Origin: Artemisia argyi
Taxonomy: Eukaryota; Streptophyta; Magnoliopsida; Asterales; Asteraceae
Length of the DNA stretch: 64,000 nt
Assembly (NCBI GenBank): GCA_030686995.1
Contig: CM060691.1
Location: 59,837,338 to 59,901,337 of the forward strand
Direction: 5' to 3'
Below are positions 1 through 11,380 of this stretch, one piece after another (position 1 is the stretch's first letter; each line of letters begins with the position of its first letter). Position numbers and translations under genes: made by a program. Below the pieces are notes generated by a model. The model was given only the letters and a program-made list of their open reading frames with translations, was not told the origin of the DNA and did no database searches.

Positions 1-589
1 AAATGAAATTGACTATTAGGATGTGAGATCTATTAGCATAGTAGAGATACATGCCTGATCAAAGGCAGGAAATATGTAATCTGCAAAAACATTTTTTAAT
101 CCCATTTTTAACCACGAAAATCTATTAACTTGTTTTTATATTCGGTTTTAAATTAGGATAGTAACAAACAAGGTCAAGATTGGTTATACCAAAGAAACGA
201 GGAGGAAAAAGATGGAAGGGAGGTGGCGGTGGGGATAAACTCGAACCAAATGAGACCCTAACATCACCATCTAAACCCAAGTACGATCTCCACAGCCTTT
301 CTTGTTCTTGGTGGCGTGAAACGACAGCGTGAGGCGGCTGTGGAGGTGGTGGTCAATGGCGAGGCGGCGTGTGAGGCGGTGGAGAGGGGGTGTGAGAGAT
401 TAAGAAAATTAGTTGGGGAGAAGATATTAAGAAGATGATGTGAGATGCCAGAAGAAAAGATAAAAAGATGGGTGTTGGGGCAATTTGATTTTGGGGAAAA
501 ATTTAAGCGGGGATTCTGAAAGTTGAGAAGGCAATTTGATTTTGGGGAAAATTTAAGCGGGGCTTCTGAAAATTTAGGCAATTTGGTTT

Positions 590-1051
590 AGTGTGAGCAT
601 ACATATCATTTGGTCACACTATTCAAGTGTGTGACATATATATTTGTCACTTTTAAATAATGTGTGACGAACTTGACTATATGATTTAGCCACATACACA
701 AATATTTCATGTGACCATATATGAATTTTGGTCACATTGTTCAATTGTGTGACATATATTTGTCACATACGTATATATATAATGTGACTAATGTTTCAAA
801 CTTATTTGTATCCGTCACACGTCCCAAATTATATGTGACTAAATATTCAAAAAAAAAATTACAAGATACCTCTAGTCACGAAAATATTCGAATGTGTGAC
901 TGTAGCCTCAGTTGGAAAGACGAAATGGTCACACAAGTCGGATCAAGTGTGGCTGTTTATTTTATTATGGTACATTTAGTCACATAAAAAAGTTAGTGTG
1001 TGGCCGTTCGAAAAACGGCATGTGTGACTAAAACCCATTTTTGTACTAGTG
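590..1051. mobile_element. Terminal part of a CACTA (En/Spm-like) DNA transposon
   Basis: The stretch is dense in short subterminal repeats of the type GTCACA / TGTGTGAC in both orientations. It ends at 1038-1051 in bases that read CACTAGTACAAAAA on the minus strand, the usual CACTA terminus. CACTA elements carry such clustered subterminal repeats as transposase-binding sites. The other terminus is not visible, so the element begins upstream of the window or is truncated. No transposase is present. A roughly 51-bp direct duplication lies just outside at 481-582. Confidence 0.6.
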
Positions 1052-3167
1052 AATATAAAAGAATAAGCCAGAAAACAAAGAATTTAAACCACGTAAAACC
1101 CCTCGCCATGAATACGTAAAATCCGGCGACCTAGGGTTTTTAAATACTGATTATTAAGTCCTTTTATAGTCGAATGTTTCACAAAAACAAGCCTTAAGGG
1201 CTGCTTAAAATCGGTTTAAGAAAACATACACAAAAACGCGTTTTTGGCTACGTGTACAATATAACCTAAACATCATACGATGACTCTAATACCATTGTTT
1301 TTTTTAATTTATTTATTTATTTATTTATTTATTATAAACATATAATATATACTAATTTATCATTATAAACATATAATATACGCAGTGGATTAGGTCCCAA
1401 AGCGGGTTCATATGATGTAAATAGATTAACAAATAAATACTTACTAACCTATTGTATTTAATCAGATGAACAAAAGGAGCAAGTATCGAACCCTAGTTTA
1501 CCCATAGAAACTCACAAAACCGCTTATTCATCAAAGTAGATGATCTCTATCGTTAGTCCATACTACACATCCTCGTTTATTACCCGAGTGCTAGTTCCCT
1601 ATTGTTCACGATCATGCAACGAACATCTTGTGTTTTGCTCATTGGAAAATCGACCCAAACCTTAAAAGGGCTATGTGCCGACCGGTTTTAGAGGGTAAAA
1701 GGGAGGAGAGAACTTGTGTTACTTTTCCAAGAGTTCCTAATAATGATTAAGGCTAATCATGATATAACCTTGAATAGCGTGTGCTTGAGGTTTATGTGGT
1801 AATTCAGTCACATTCCATCGTACTTAACATTTTTTGTGATTATATATTTTACCGTGGTAATTTCCTTAACCCAAAAAATACACGGTGACCATGTTTGGCT
1901 CTTCACTTCCTTTTCCTCTCCTTAGGCCGATTACCTTAAGATAATATGGGATTCCGATATTATTTTTTGGTTAGTCCATTTAATTATGTCTTACATTAAT
2001 TAAATAAGACCCGTTAGTTAATTAACACGTCTAACGAATTAATTAACTACCGTTAAGTGATCGTAAGATATTTGTTAATAAATATATTAAATACATTATA
2101 ATTGGTAATACCTCAGTGTATACGTGTATGATGCCATATGTTCACATAGCCGTGTAATAATTTACTATAATATGAGCACTTCCTAATAATACTTACATTT
2201 ATGGCATGAAAGTCAATTTAAATATATAAAACTATATAGTTCTTATATTATTTGATAAAAGTATTATAATCATTAATACTTTGCATTTATCACATGAAAC
2301 TCAATTCTTATAAAGATCACATGAAACTCTAATTTTTATCATATTATGTAATGTTTATAATAAAATTTTCAATAATAAGTAGTTATATTTTATTGCTTAA
2401 GTTAAAGGTTATTATTATATTATATAATTATCTCAAACTTTTATTATTATATTATATAATTATCTATTTATTTTGGTAAAAAAAAAGGAAAAAAATCACT
2501 TAAAATGTTGTAAACTTACCTATTTTTTTTTAGTTATGTGTACTGTGTAGCAATATTTTTTTTCTTTTATATACCTTAAACTTTTTGATTTCGACGTTTG
2601 TGTGTATTTACACATGTAAAATAATCATTTTACCTTTCACTTTCAATAGAGGTTAAAAAATAAGGTTAATGTGATCATTTTACATGCGTAAATACGCACA
2701 AAAATCGAAATTCAAAATTTGATGATTTAATAAAAAAAAGAAAAAAAATTTGGCTACAGACAATTAGAAAAACTGATAAGTTTATTTCATTTTTAGATGA
2801 TTTTCCCCAAAAAAATATATTAAGATTATTGATACTAACGTTTTAACATGAAACTCTAAATGTATATTTTAAACTATAAACAATTTTTATTTTATTTGTA
2901 ATAGATATATGATTCAGCGGCCCATTTATAAAATAAAAAACCAAAATTTGTTCTTCCTCGACTTCATTTATAATCATTAATACTTTGCATTTATGACATG
3001 AAACTCAATTTTCCAAACATAGATATTGATTTTTGGAGATTGTAAATTAATTTATAATCATTGATACTTGCACTATATTTAACTATTATATAGTTCTACT
3101 AAAACAACTTTAAAAATATATACTGTAACTAGTATTTTTAAGTAAGTATTTTATGAACTCAAATTTT

Positions 3168-3170
<3 letters not shown>
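1052..3170. other. Gene-free AT-rich stretch with a possible retroelement PBS
   Basis: I see no coding sequence here. At 1282-1296 the minus strand reads TGGTATTAGAGTC, one base from the initiator-Met-tRNA primer-binding site used by many Copia elements. Sequence to its right (from about 1297) could therefore be an old minus-strand LTR, but I cannot define its ends. The rest is AT-rich with short local repeats. Confidence 0.35.
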
Positions 3171-3230
<60 letters not shown>

Positions 3231-3300
3231 TGTAAAAAGTATTATAGTAATTAATACTTTGCGTTTACGACATGAAAGTCAATTTTAATATAGATATAGA
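2196..3300 (+). repeat. Irregular direct repeat of a roughly 45-bp module
   Basis: A module with the core ATTAATACTTTGCATTTATG followed by ACATGAAACTCAATTTT recurs, with substitutions, near 2200, 2270, 2965, 3050 (partial) and 3245. The spacing is uneven, so this is not a simple tandem array. No coding potential is evident. Confidence 0.5.
3171..3226. repeat. (AT)n microsatellite
   Basis: Perfect AT dinucleotide run of about 56 bp, directly upstream of the Harbinger ORF1 relic. Confidence 0.95.
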
Positions 3301-3315
3301 CAGAAGATCATAGAT

Positions 3316-4027
3316 ATTAAAGCCGATACTTGGACCGAAGTTTCCCAGAATGCCGAGATCAGTGCCTATCGATCCGACGACTCGTTTTGGTGGCAAATTA
3401 TGGACGATTTCAACGAAGCTACAAACGGTGTTCCTCGTACCAAAAATATGATCACGGGAAAATGGATTAGGATTAACGGTGATTGCCAAAATTTCAACAA
3501 TATTTTTAAACATCTACAACGTAAAAGCGGGGAAAATGAAGTTGATCTTATGCACCGTGCAAAGATCAATTTTAATAACACCCCAAATAAGAGAAAGCTT
3601 ACTCTAGATCACGTGTGGCAGGTCTTGAGAAAATACCCTAAATGGGACGCGGTGGAGTAGTTGATTCTGATAATCTCACCGAACTATTCGGCCCTGATGC
3701 GAGACCTCAACCTGCCAACAAACCTCGACCCCCAGAAAAAGCCAAATCGGTGAAGACATCGAGCACCCGGGGGGGGGGGGGGGGGGGGGGGGGGTTCAAG
3801 TGAAGTCTCTATCGGAGCTTTTATCCTCCGATTATAGATGCAAAGTTGAAGTAGCCGTATCCGCGTACGAGGCAAAGAGACATAAATAACTGAGGATACT
3901 GGAGTGTAAAGAGTTGGAGTTTTCATGATTGATACCGAAGGGTTGTCGGAATGCAAAGCCGCTCTCATTCCAAAGAAACAAGAAGAAATAATGGCAAAAT
4001 TATCATCAAAACTCATCGGGCAATAAT
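3316..4027 (+). pseudogene. Relic of a PIF/Harbinger ORF1 (Myb/SANT-type, NAM-associated C-terminus) gene
   Basis: Translation gives an N-terminal stretch with the trihelix/Myb-like pattern (DTWTEVSQNAEI, then DSFWWQIMDDFNEA), followed by MITGKWIRIN and DHVWQVLRKYPKWD. This order is typical of Harbinger ORF1 proteins, often mis-annotated in plants as 'glutathione S-transferase T3-like'. The open part is 3400-3660. It stops at a TAG, and beyond it recognisable C-terminal coding continues in broken frames (ELFGPDARPQPANKPR-like, then a Ser/Gly segment, then an AYEAKRHK-like segment) to about 4027. A 26-base G homopolymer at 3769-3794 sits where the protein normally has a Gly/Ser-rich linker. 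In the active transposon this protein binds DNA and assists the transposase. No transposase or terminal repeats are seen nearby, so this is a dead fragment. Confidence 0.7.
3769..3794. repeat. Poly-G tract (26 G)
   Basis: Uninterrupted run of 26 G in the Gly/Ser linker part of the Harbinger ORF1 relic. Such long G runs are rare in plant DNA. It may be a slippage expansion or a base-calling artefact. Confidence 0.9.
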
Positions 4028-4995
4028 TGTATTTCTTAAGTTTCGTTTTTTTTTTTTTTTTTTTTTTTTTTTGGTTTCGTATTGTATTTTATTTTAATGA
4101 ATATTTAGTTTGTTTAGAAAAATAGTAAAAAAAGGAAAAAGAAAATTGAGGGTAGATGCGGTATAAATGATTAAGTTGAAATTAATTTTTAGTGAAAAAG
4201 TATTTTAAGGTGTGTGTTGAAATAATGAAACACTAAATAACTAAAAAATGGATGTCATCCTCTAAGAAAAAGATTAGCATGTTAATGAAAATGACTTTTT
4301 TTAACTTCAGCGATTAGATATGTATTTTTCATGATTTTGTGAAAACCGAAAATACATAGTTGCCGACTCGTTGATAAGGGAGATACAACCCATGCACGCA
4401 ATTGCACGCCAGTACGCCACGATTAGGCACCTTGTGATTGTCAGCCACATCCTTGATTCCTTTTCCCAAAGCAATAAAATACTATAATTTGTCATTTCTC
4501 CATCTTGACTTTTTGACCAATGTAAAACTATTACTCCGTAAATTATATCATACCCCGTGCTCAATCACATGATATTAAAAGGTTACGTTACATAAATAGT
4601 TAACCTTTATTTGCTGATTATTAATAGATGGATAATCCTTTCTCTTTTCATGTCATCTTTATGAAAAAAGCAAGTCTTAGAACTTTTAATATAGACTTGA
4701 TCCAACTTAACTAAGGTATCTCGTGATAGGTTCTAACACTTTTCAAAGCCAACAAAAATATGTGTATTGAGTCAAGTTTGAACACACAACCCCTCTTTTG
4801 AAGAGTTTACATGTCTTACAACTAGACCTGATAGTTACTTTTAAAATACTAATGTTAAGTTAGAAAACAAGTTCATGATCTAAGAAGTGTTTAATGTAAT
4901 ATTAATTTCAAAATAGACACTCGTGTAAATCAAAGAATAAGAATATTCTAAAAAGCAAAAACTGTTACTGTAGATGTCTATATCCATGATCCATC

Positions 4996-5003
4996 TATAT
5001 ATA
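4996..5003 (+). promoter_or_regulatory. Probable TATA box of the dioxygenase gene
   Basis: TATATATA lies about 100 bp before the ATG, giving a plausible start of transcription near 5030 and a 5' UTR of about 70 nt. The same element is conserved in copy B at 34227-34234. Confidence 0.5.
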
Positions 5004-5100
5004 CAAGCTATATACGCGTGGTATTAGCCAAACTTAAACGTTAGTATTTTCTAAAAAATTAGTCTCTCTATCATACCTAACTAACGGCTCAAGTCTACAT

Positions 5101-5761
5101 ATGGCACCATTTCTAACCGATATGCATGAACTCAAAACATTTGTAGTCAATGAAGGTAATGGTGTCAAAGGTCTATCGGAGCTCAAGCTCAAAACTATAC
5201 CTGAATTATTCATTCAGCCTCTTGAAAAACGGCTCGATATGAGCAAAGTGGTACCCAAAGAGTCCATTCCAGTAATCGACATGTCGAACTACGAAGATCC
5301 AGAAGTGATGGATTCGATATGTGATGCAGCCGAGAAATGGGGTTTCTTTCAGATTGTTAACCATGATGTTCCACTTAGCGTACTAGAGGACGTTAAGAAA
5401 GCAACATATAGGTTTTTTGAATTGCCAGCTGATGAGAAAAAGAAGTACTTATTCAATAATTCTCCTACGAAGAACGTTAGACTGCTTTCGAGCTTCGTTC
5501 CTGAAGTGGATAAAGCTATGGAATGGAAAGATTACCTTAGTTGTTTCTATGTTTCGGATGATGAAGCCATTGCATTTTGGCCCTTCGTATGTAGGTAAAT
5601 ATATATTACGATATGCTGTTTCGATTGCTAGTTTTGCTTATCTAAATACATCGAAATAACAAATTGTGTCCTAGTTGTTTCTATGTTTTGCTTATCTATG
5701 AGATACATCATATCGGTAACTATGTTTTTAATCCGTTTAATAACTCTTGTTTTTAATATCC

Positions 5762-5816
<55 letters not shown>

Positions 5817-6460
5817 TATAAAACCAATGAATATAAATATTTCTTGTCTAGTAATTGTCGCTCCGCTAATCTTGCTTCGTTTGTAGGGATCAAGTTCTTG
5901 AATATATGAAAAAGTCAGAATCGCTCATCCAAAGGCTGTTAGAAATACTTATAAAGAGACTAGGCATAACAAAACTTGATGAAACAAACCAGCCACTTCT
6001 TATGGGCTCGAGACGAGTGAACCTAAACTACTATCCCATATGTCCTAACCCTGAGCTCACGGTTGGCGTGGGAGGTCATTCCGATATTTCAACCCTCACT
6101 GTCCTTCTTCAAGACGAAACCGGAGGGCTATATGTTAGAAAACTTGATAGCGACAATTGGATACACGTCCCTCCTGTCAAGGGATCATTAACTATCAACA
6201 TCGGTGATGCTTTGCAAATCATGAGCAATGGTCGATACAAGAGCATAGAGCATCATGTGGTTGCAAACAGGTATGAGAACCGAATTTCAGTTCCGATCTT
6301 TGTTAACCCTAGACCCAACGACGTGATTGGGCCATTACCAGAAGTGATCAAGGGAGGGGAGAAGGCTTTGTACAAGCAAGTCTTGTATTCGGATTATGTC
6401 AAGCATTTTTACAAGAAATCTCATAATGGGAAGGATACTATCGATTTTGCAAAGGTTTGA
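5101..6460 (+). CDS. F6'H1: 2-oxoglutarate/Fe(II) dioxygenase, feruloyl-CoA 6'-hydroxylase type
   Basis: Two exons, 5101-5594 and 5887-6460, joined inside an Arg codon (AG|GTAAAT donor, TTGTAG acceptor), give a 355-residue protein, the usual length for this family. The N-terminal DIOX_N domain contains IPVIDMSN and [10 protein letters not shown]. The catalytic double-stranded beta-helix holds the Fe(II) ligands His229, Asp231 (GGHSDIS) and His287 (IEHHVV). Arg297-x-Ser299 (RISVP) binds 2-oxoglutarate. Motifs such as [16 protein letters not shown] and WKDYLS match Arabidopsis F6'H1, as I remember it, more closely than gibberellin or flavonol oxidases. The known reaction is ortho-hydroxylation of feruloyl-CoA in the cytosol, followed by ring closure to the coumarin scopoletin, used in iron uptake and defence. 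A p-coumaroyl-CoA 2'-hydroxylase activity cannot be excluded. The ATG is chosen because it aligns with the family start. This is the intact member of a duplicated pair. Confidence 0.87.
5765..5813 (+). repeat. Poly-T tract (49 T) in the dioxygenase intron
   Basis: The only intron of copy A (5595-5886) contains about 49 consecutive T. The matching place in copy B (near 35007) has only about eight. The acceptor at 5881-5886 is unaffected. Confidence 0.95.
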
Positions 6461-6766
6461 TCATATTTTTTTTGAGAAAACCTTGAGCAAAAACAATGCA
6501 AGCCTAGTCAAAGTTCCACAAGCAATTTCTCGTGCCGGATAGAATTGTAAATTTTTAGCAGATGTACTATATATAGTTATTGATTGATTGGGCCCTGAAA
6601 TTTTAAGTTTATCATGTGTGCTTGAGACTTCATTTTCATCAATCTGAAGTTACCAAAATATGGATAGTGAAATTTTATAAACACAAGAATGGTGTATGTA
6701 AGTATGTGTACCCTTTTTATTCTGTAGGTAATGTTTATGTTCGGAATGTAGGAATGGTGATTCTCG

Positions 6767-7155
6767 TGATTAAATCTATTGTGCTTTATATCTACCGGTC
6801 TTTATAAATAACGACTTTACAAATAACAATTAAAAACATTTATAAATAATTATTTTAGTAATGTTACACAAAAAATAAAATATTAAATACAAGTTAACAT
6901 TTTATCAACTAATAACCAACTGATACATAATTTTCATTTACTGATACTAAATAAACTGACATACATAACAAAACTTGAAACGTATTACACGTCGAGTCGA
7001 TGTATCACCTACGCTTCGTCAATTTTATAAAGAAAACCCTCAAAACTTTAATAATTTTAGTTGCAATTAATCAAGTTTTTAATTTTGTTTTAAATAGAGT
7101 GTCACTTGTCAAATTTTAGTTAGTTTTCATTTTTACAATTTTAAAAAAATATTCA

Positions 7156-7156
<1 letters not shown>
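6767..7156. other. Gene-free AT-rich stretch
   Basis: AT-rich, non-coding, between the dioxygenase block and the compound microsatellite. Nothing recognisable. Confidence 0.6.

Positions 7157-7243
<87 letters not shown>
7157..7243. repeat. Compound (CA)n(TA)n microsatellite
   Basis: About 44 bp of CA repeats pass directly into about 43 bp of TA repeats. It abuts, and appears to truncate, the gag fragment of the minus-strand Gypsy remnant. Confidence 0.95.
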
Positions 7244-7249
<6 letters not shown>

Positions 7250-7448
7250 CATTTTCAATATACTCGTGAACATTTTCGATCTTGTTTCCGGAAAAAGGGT
7301 CTTTTCTCAATTCCCGTATGAATTGATTCTTGATCTCGAAGTGAACATATGCTCCAATAACTGGCCAAATCACACCAGACCCTTGCTCTTCTTGCGTCAG
7401 AGCGACGTATTTTTTGAAGGTAAGTGTATCTATGTCAACTTCACACAT
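7250..7448 (-). pseudogene. Ty3/Gypsy gag fragment (retrotransposon gag domain start)
   Basis: Read on the minus strand from an ATG at 7448, the frame gives a leader followed by YVHFEIKNQFIRELRKDPFS and NVHEYIENV. This matches the beginning of the plant retrotransposon gag domain (FEIK...L...F.G....DPH.HI..F pattern). It lies about 100 bp beyond the primer-binding site at 7551-7568, the correct order for a minus-strand element. The frame runs into the TA/CA microsatellite and is lost. The rest of gag and all of pol are missing. A poly-A tract (about 7482-7525) lies between the PBS and the gag start. Confidence 0.6.
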
Positions 7449-7479
7449 GATACCTGAAAAGAGATCGCGAGATGATTTG

Positions 7480-7527
<48 letters not shown>

Positions 7528-7550
7528 CTTAAACAAAATCCTAAAATAGC

Positions 7551-7568
7551 TCCCCGGCAACGGTGCCA
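7551..7568 (-). other. tRNA-Asp-type primer-binding site of a Ty3/Gypsy element
   Basis: On the minus strand this reads TGGCACCGTTGCCGGGGA, one mismatch from the complement of the 3' end of plant tRNA-Asp (GTC). This PBS is common in plant Athila/Tat-type Gypsy elements. It is separated by 5 nt from the LTR that begins at 7574. Confidence 0.75.
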
Positions 7569-7573
7569 AAACT

Positions 7574-9401
7574 TGATGCAGGATTTCTGACCAGGTTTTA
7601 TATTTGTAAAGTTCTCGTCAACCTATGGTCTAAATAATGCAATAACAGGTAGTGTATCCGGTCGTGTCTAGTGTAGTTGATGAGGCGAAAAATGATCCGT
7701 TTTTAGGGGGTTATTTAAGCCCGAATCCGACTTTATTTGATCAAATATTGCCCTAAATCGTTCCTTTTGTGATTTTAGGTACTTGGAGAGTGAATTCTGG
7801 AAAAGAAGCCATTTTGGACGTTTTTGGAGCATAAAAGTGAAGAAAACGGCAAAGTCTCCAAATTCTATGCTGTGAACAGTGCATGAAGGCGTCAAGACTT
7901 GTTCTTGACGGCGTCAAAGTCCCATGAATAAAATATCGTGGTTTCTGACGGCGTCACATAGGCCGTCATAAGTAGATCAAGGCTGTCCGAGGAAGTATTT
8001 GGCGGCGAGATGACGGCGTCACACCATTGCTCTTGACGCCGTCACCCCAGTTTTCCTATATATAGTTTTCTAGTTTTTTCATTAAAAAGAGAGAAGTTTT
8101 GGAGAAACCCTAAAGACGAATCTGGTGCAACTTTTACAGGTTTTTCAAGGGTTCCAAACCCTTGATACCTTGCATTGTAATTGAGATAAGTGTTCTTCTC
8201 ATTCAATCAATATGTCTATGTGTTGGTTGTCTATATCTTGTTCTTGTCTCAATTCCATTATGCTAGGCTAGATCTCCTTTGTGTTTGCTTAGATCTAATG
8301 AAACCTAAATATTGATTATGTGTTGATTACTTGTTTATTCTTGTTCTTGGATGAATGATTTTATATGTTAGGCTTAAGAAAACTGGCAGATCTCCAAATG
8401 GTAACATGCTTGAACGTCTTAAGAAACATGAACCGAGGCGTACTAGGTCTTTATTGGTTGTATTTAATGCATGAGCCACTGTTTACAATCCCTATAGTTG
8501 TGCTGGGTCATGGTGTAGGAGGAGATAAGAGCTCATAGAATTGGGGAGTTATGTATGCCACCCCATGAATGGTATTAAGGAATACGATCCGTCATCCATA
8601 CAATTATAACAAGTAATTAACGTGTAAAAGATATCTAGGGAGTAGTAAAGTCTAAGTAAACACAATTTCTCCAATTACTGCTCACAACCTTGTAATAATT
8701 AGTTTAATTTCATTTTCAGTATTTTATTTTGATTATATATTAGTTTTGGGTTAGTTGAATAGCAACTAATTCGCCCACTCTTTCAAAACCCGAGATTTTA
8801 CTTGCTTTCATAAAAATATAAAAATACAAAAATAATCATCCCTCACCTCTAGAACTAGTAATTAGGTTTTCTAATCCTAGCGACACTATTCCTAAGCTGA
8901 ACGATCAATCCCCCGGTACTTGTCACTATACTATACTACAACGATCAGGTACACTGCCTGGTGGGGGTTGTAAGCTTCTCGAGATCCCTCGAGAGGTAAA
9001 GCCTGTTGCGATTCCCACGCATCAGTAGTATTCGGAAACCCAATGTCGTCCTAAGAGCTATGCGTGTGGATCTAATTTAAGTTCTATTGTCACTGGTTTT
9101 AAAAGGGGTTTTATAGATTAATTAATTAAACTACGAAATGAAAAAAAAAAAAAAAAAAAAAAAAGCAATTAAACGTGGAAAGATATCAATCGGGAGAAAT
9201 GTGCTAGCCTAGTTACTAATCTTGTTTAGATATGATTACATTTTCTAATTAATGTTTCCTACAGCTTCAAATAATGTCTTTTTTGTATCTTTTGTAATAT
9301 TGCTCTATAATCACTGAAATTAGAAAACTTAGGAAATTAAGTATCAATTCAGATATAAACATGCAACATATGAGCTATAATCATGTGATAAATATTCAAC
9401 A
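7574..9401 (-). mobile_element. Minus-strand Ty3/Gypsy LTR, split by a nested solo LTR
   Basis: On the minus strand the LTR begins TGTTGAATATTTATCACATG at 9401 and ends CCTGCATCA at 7574, next to the PBS. Removing the nested insertion (7678-9024 plus one target-site copy) leaves an LTR of about 480 bp. The outer part (9230-9401) is homologous, inverted, to 17235-17370, so two members of this family are present in the window. Neither terminus shows an identifiable target-site duplication, because the left side of the element is lost. Confidence 0.65.
7678..9024 (+). mobile_element. Nested plus-strand solo LTR (Ty3/Gypsy type) with 5-bp target-site duplication
   Basis: The element begins TGATGAGGCG and ends CCCACGCATCA. 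It is flanked by the direct repeat GTAGT at 7673-7677 and 9025-9029. The end resembles the 3' ends of LTRs that normally precede a tRNA-Asp PBS (ACTGCCTGG...CGCATCA). Inside are a TATATATAG box near 8057 and leader-like sequence. No internal domain lies on either side, so this is a solo LTR, formed by LTR-LTR recombination, sitting inside the opposite-strand LTR 7574-9401. The segment 7885-8045 repeats GACGGCGTCA-like words several times. Confidence 0.75.
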
Positions 9402-9479
9402 TTATCACTTATTTGTTGGTTGTATTCATATAGTTGTTGGTTGTTTCAGATATTACTTGTTATGCTTGCTTCAGCGCTA

Positions 9480-10900
9480 ACTCTATTTTGTAGCACGTTA
9501 CCATTATTTGATTCCTTTAGATGCTCTCATCAAGAGGGAGCATGGACCAAGGGGAGCCTTATTTAACGGCTTTCCACTTCATTACAAACATTCTTTTTGC
9601 TTCGACAAAAGGAGAAGAAAGGTCTAAAATCAACTCTAAAACATCTTTAGTCTACTTTTATGTTGATTTGATTTTATATTTTGTCATCATAAAAAATGGA
9701 GAGATTTTTAATACAAATAATAGCATAAAAATGTTATTTTTATTTAACTATTTCTCTATGTTTTGTTAATGAGAAATATAAAAACGTATCAAGTAAAAGT
9801 TTACGTAAACATGTTTTAGACATAGTTACCTTTTGGCGAAAATCACTTATGGTATATGTAAATCTCTAAAACTTGTTTAATGATCAAAGAAAGTTTTATC
9901 ATACAAAATGCATTAAACTCTTGCATCATTTACTAAAACCTTACATTATTTTATAAAAACATCCACATAATTTTATTTACTTTCATTTTAATAAGATGTT
10001 TTATAAACCTCATTTTTCCAACTAGCAAGAATCTTCCTCTTAAGGAAGTGATTCAAACTTGATCTTGCATTGAAAAATGAATCGGGGGTTTTTGCAATAA
10101 TCAAAGACCAAAGAGGAAAACATCATTTATATTTGCATAAAAACCATCATTAACCATTTTTAGGCTTGGAGTGTTTACTACTTTAGGCAAAAATCAAACA
10201 TGATTTCCCACGGCTCTTCAATTCCCCATGCATTATAGATAGGAAATACTCCAAACAAAAGTTGAATGACCATTTAAAATGGCCACATTTTTTCTGGTGC
10301 GGGACCCACGAATCCGACAAATCCGGCGGTTCCCGTACACCATAGTTTGGCCCAGGTTCTCACTTGCCTAATTAAAACATGGATTTTTCTTTCATTTTCC
10401 CTCACCCCTTGCGAACACCTTTCTACTATTACATAACATTCTCAAACACATATTTCTTTGATCATTATATTGTTTTAGATTCATTCAAGTGATCCATTCT
10501 TTTTATTGAGAGAAGAACACAAAAAGAACTCAAGTCTTTTGCATTTAAATTTTGGTTTTGTATTTGCAACATTGTTGTTTCACCATCATATTTCAAAGTT
10601 CATAAACACCATTTTACATTAAACTAGAGTGAGTTAGGTTAGTGTTTAAGGTCTTAAAACACAAAAAGAGAAATGTTGGTTCTACATCGATTAATACTTA
10701 ATATTTAGTTTTGTATCGGTACAAGTTAAGCGACGTTGTAAATTTTTCTCCGCCAAAAAAGAGCTTGCTGATATAGTGAAGTAACTCTCGAGTCAAAAAT
10801 TTGGGGAGTGGAATATGATGAAGAGGAGTTTTGTAAACAAACCAATATACATCCTTGTGTTTGGTTTGATTTTTCTTTTACTTACTTATTGTCTTGTATT
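9480..10900 (+). mobile_element. Relic 3' end and LTR of an old Sirevirus (SIRE-type Copia)
   Basis: The layout parallels the intact element at 17956-27708. A 'GATGCTCTCA..AGAGGGAG' block at 9520-9540 corresponds to 26178-26196. A decayed polypurine tract GGAGAGATT at 9698-9706 corresponds to 26371-26378. The LTR-like part that follows contains CTCTATGTTTTG (about 9753-9765) and the conserved TTCTCCGCC...GAGCTTGCTGATATAGTGAAG...CTCTCGAG block (about 10745-10795), also present in both LTRs of the intact element. An inverted repeat (GGTGCGGGAC ... GTTCCCGTACACC, about 10298-10345) sits where the intact LTRs carry their own palindromes. Confidence 0.6.
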
Positions 10901-11380
10901 ACTCGATAAGCACCCGTATATTGTAACGGGATTTTACGACGGATAGTTTTAGTAATAAAAAAAAGTTTATAGGTTATAAACGATTTAAAAGTTTCCGGAT
11001 TTGGGAATTAAAAATAATGTTTTGAAACCCGGTTCAACCGGTTGAACCGTTATGGTCGAAAAACGGGTCAATTTAACCCGAGTCAACCCGATGGGTAGGA
11101 TAAAAAAACGGGTCAAATTAAACCGAGTCAAGCCGCCAGGTTTGTAGCGTCCCAAGTTAAACTGATTTTTTATGTGTGTTAATAGTTTCATTTTGAAACA
11201 CAAGTTTTTAACATTTTTTTTTTAACTTTTCACTTTTCACTTTTGGGTTTTCCCTTTATATATAAAATATAGATATAGATATACATTTCATTATTTGTTT
11301 AAATTAAGTTTTAAGCTAAGGTTTCTAAAGACCAAACTCTTCAACCTGTTTCTTGGTTTTCTGGTTTTCAACAAAGAAAC
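10901..11380. other. Gene-free stretch
   Basis: No gene. Contains CCGGTTCAACCGGTTGAACC and several GGGTCAA/AACCCG words (11030-11120) reminiscent of the hAT MITE that follows, perhaps a separate decayed copy. Confidence 0.4.

Larger units (their letters stand above)
4555..6766 (+). repeat. Dioxygenase block A of a dispersed segmental duplication
   Basis: Upstream DNA, both exons, the intron and about 300 bp of downstream DNA match 33508-36016 in the same orientation. Both copies share the TATA region, the exon-intron structure and the 3' flank. Copy B carries an extra insert of about 300 bp upstream (about 33787-34092). Confidence 0.85.

Noticed and set aside
3684..4016. Minus-strand frame with a polyproline run
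   Set aside because: The prolines come from the 26-G tract read on the other strand. The real coding signal is on the plus strand.
5101..6460. Gibberellin oxidase or flavonol synthase
   Set aside because: The fold is shared, but the motifs and the overall alignment fit F6'H-type enzymes better.
7116..7448. Complete 110-residue minus-strand protein
   Set aside because: Only the first 65 or so residues match gag. The Tyr/Ile and Cys/Val runs are the microsatellite.
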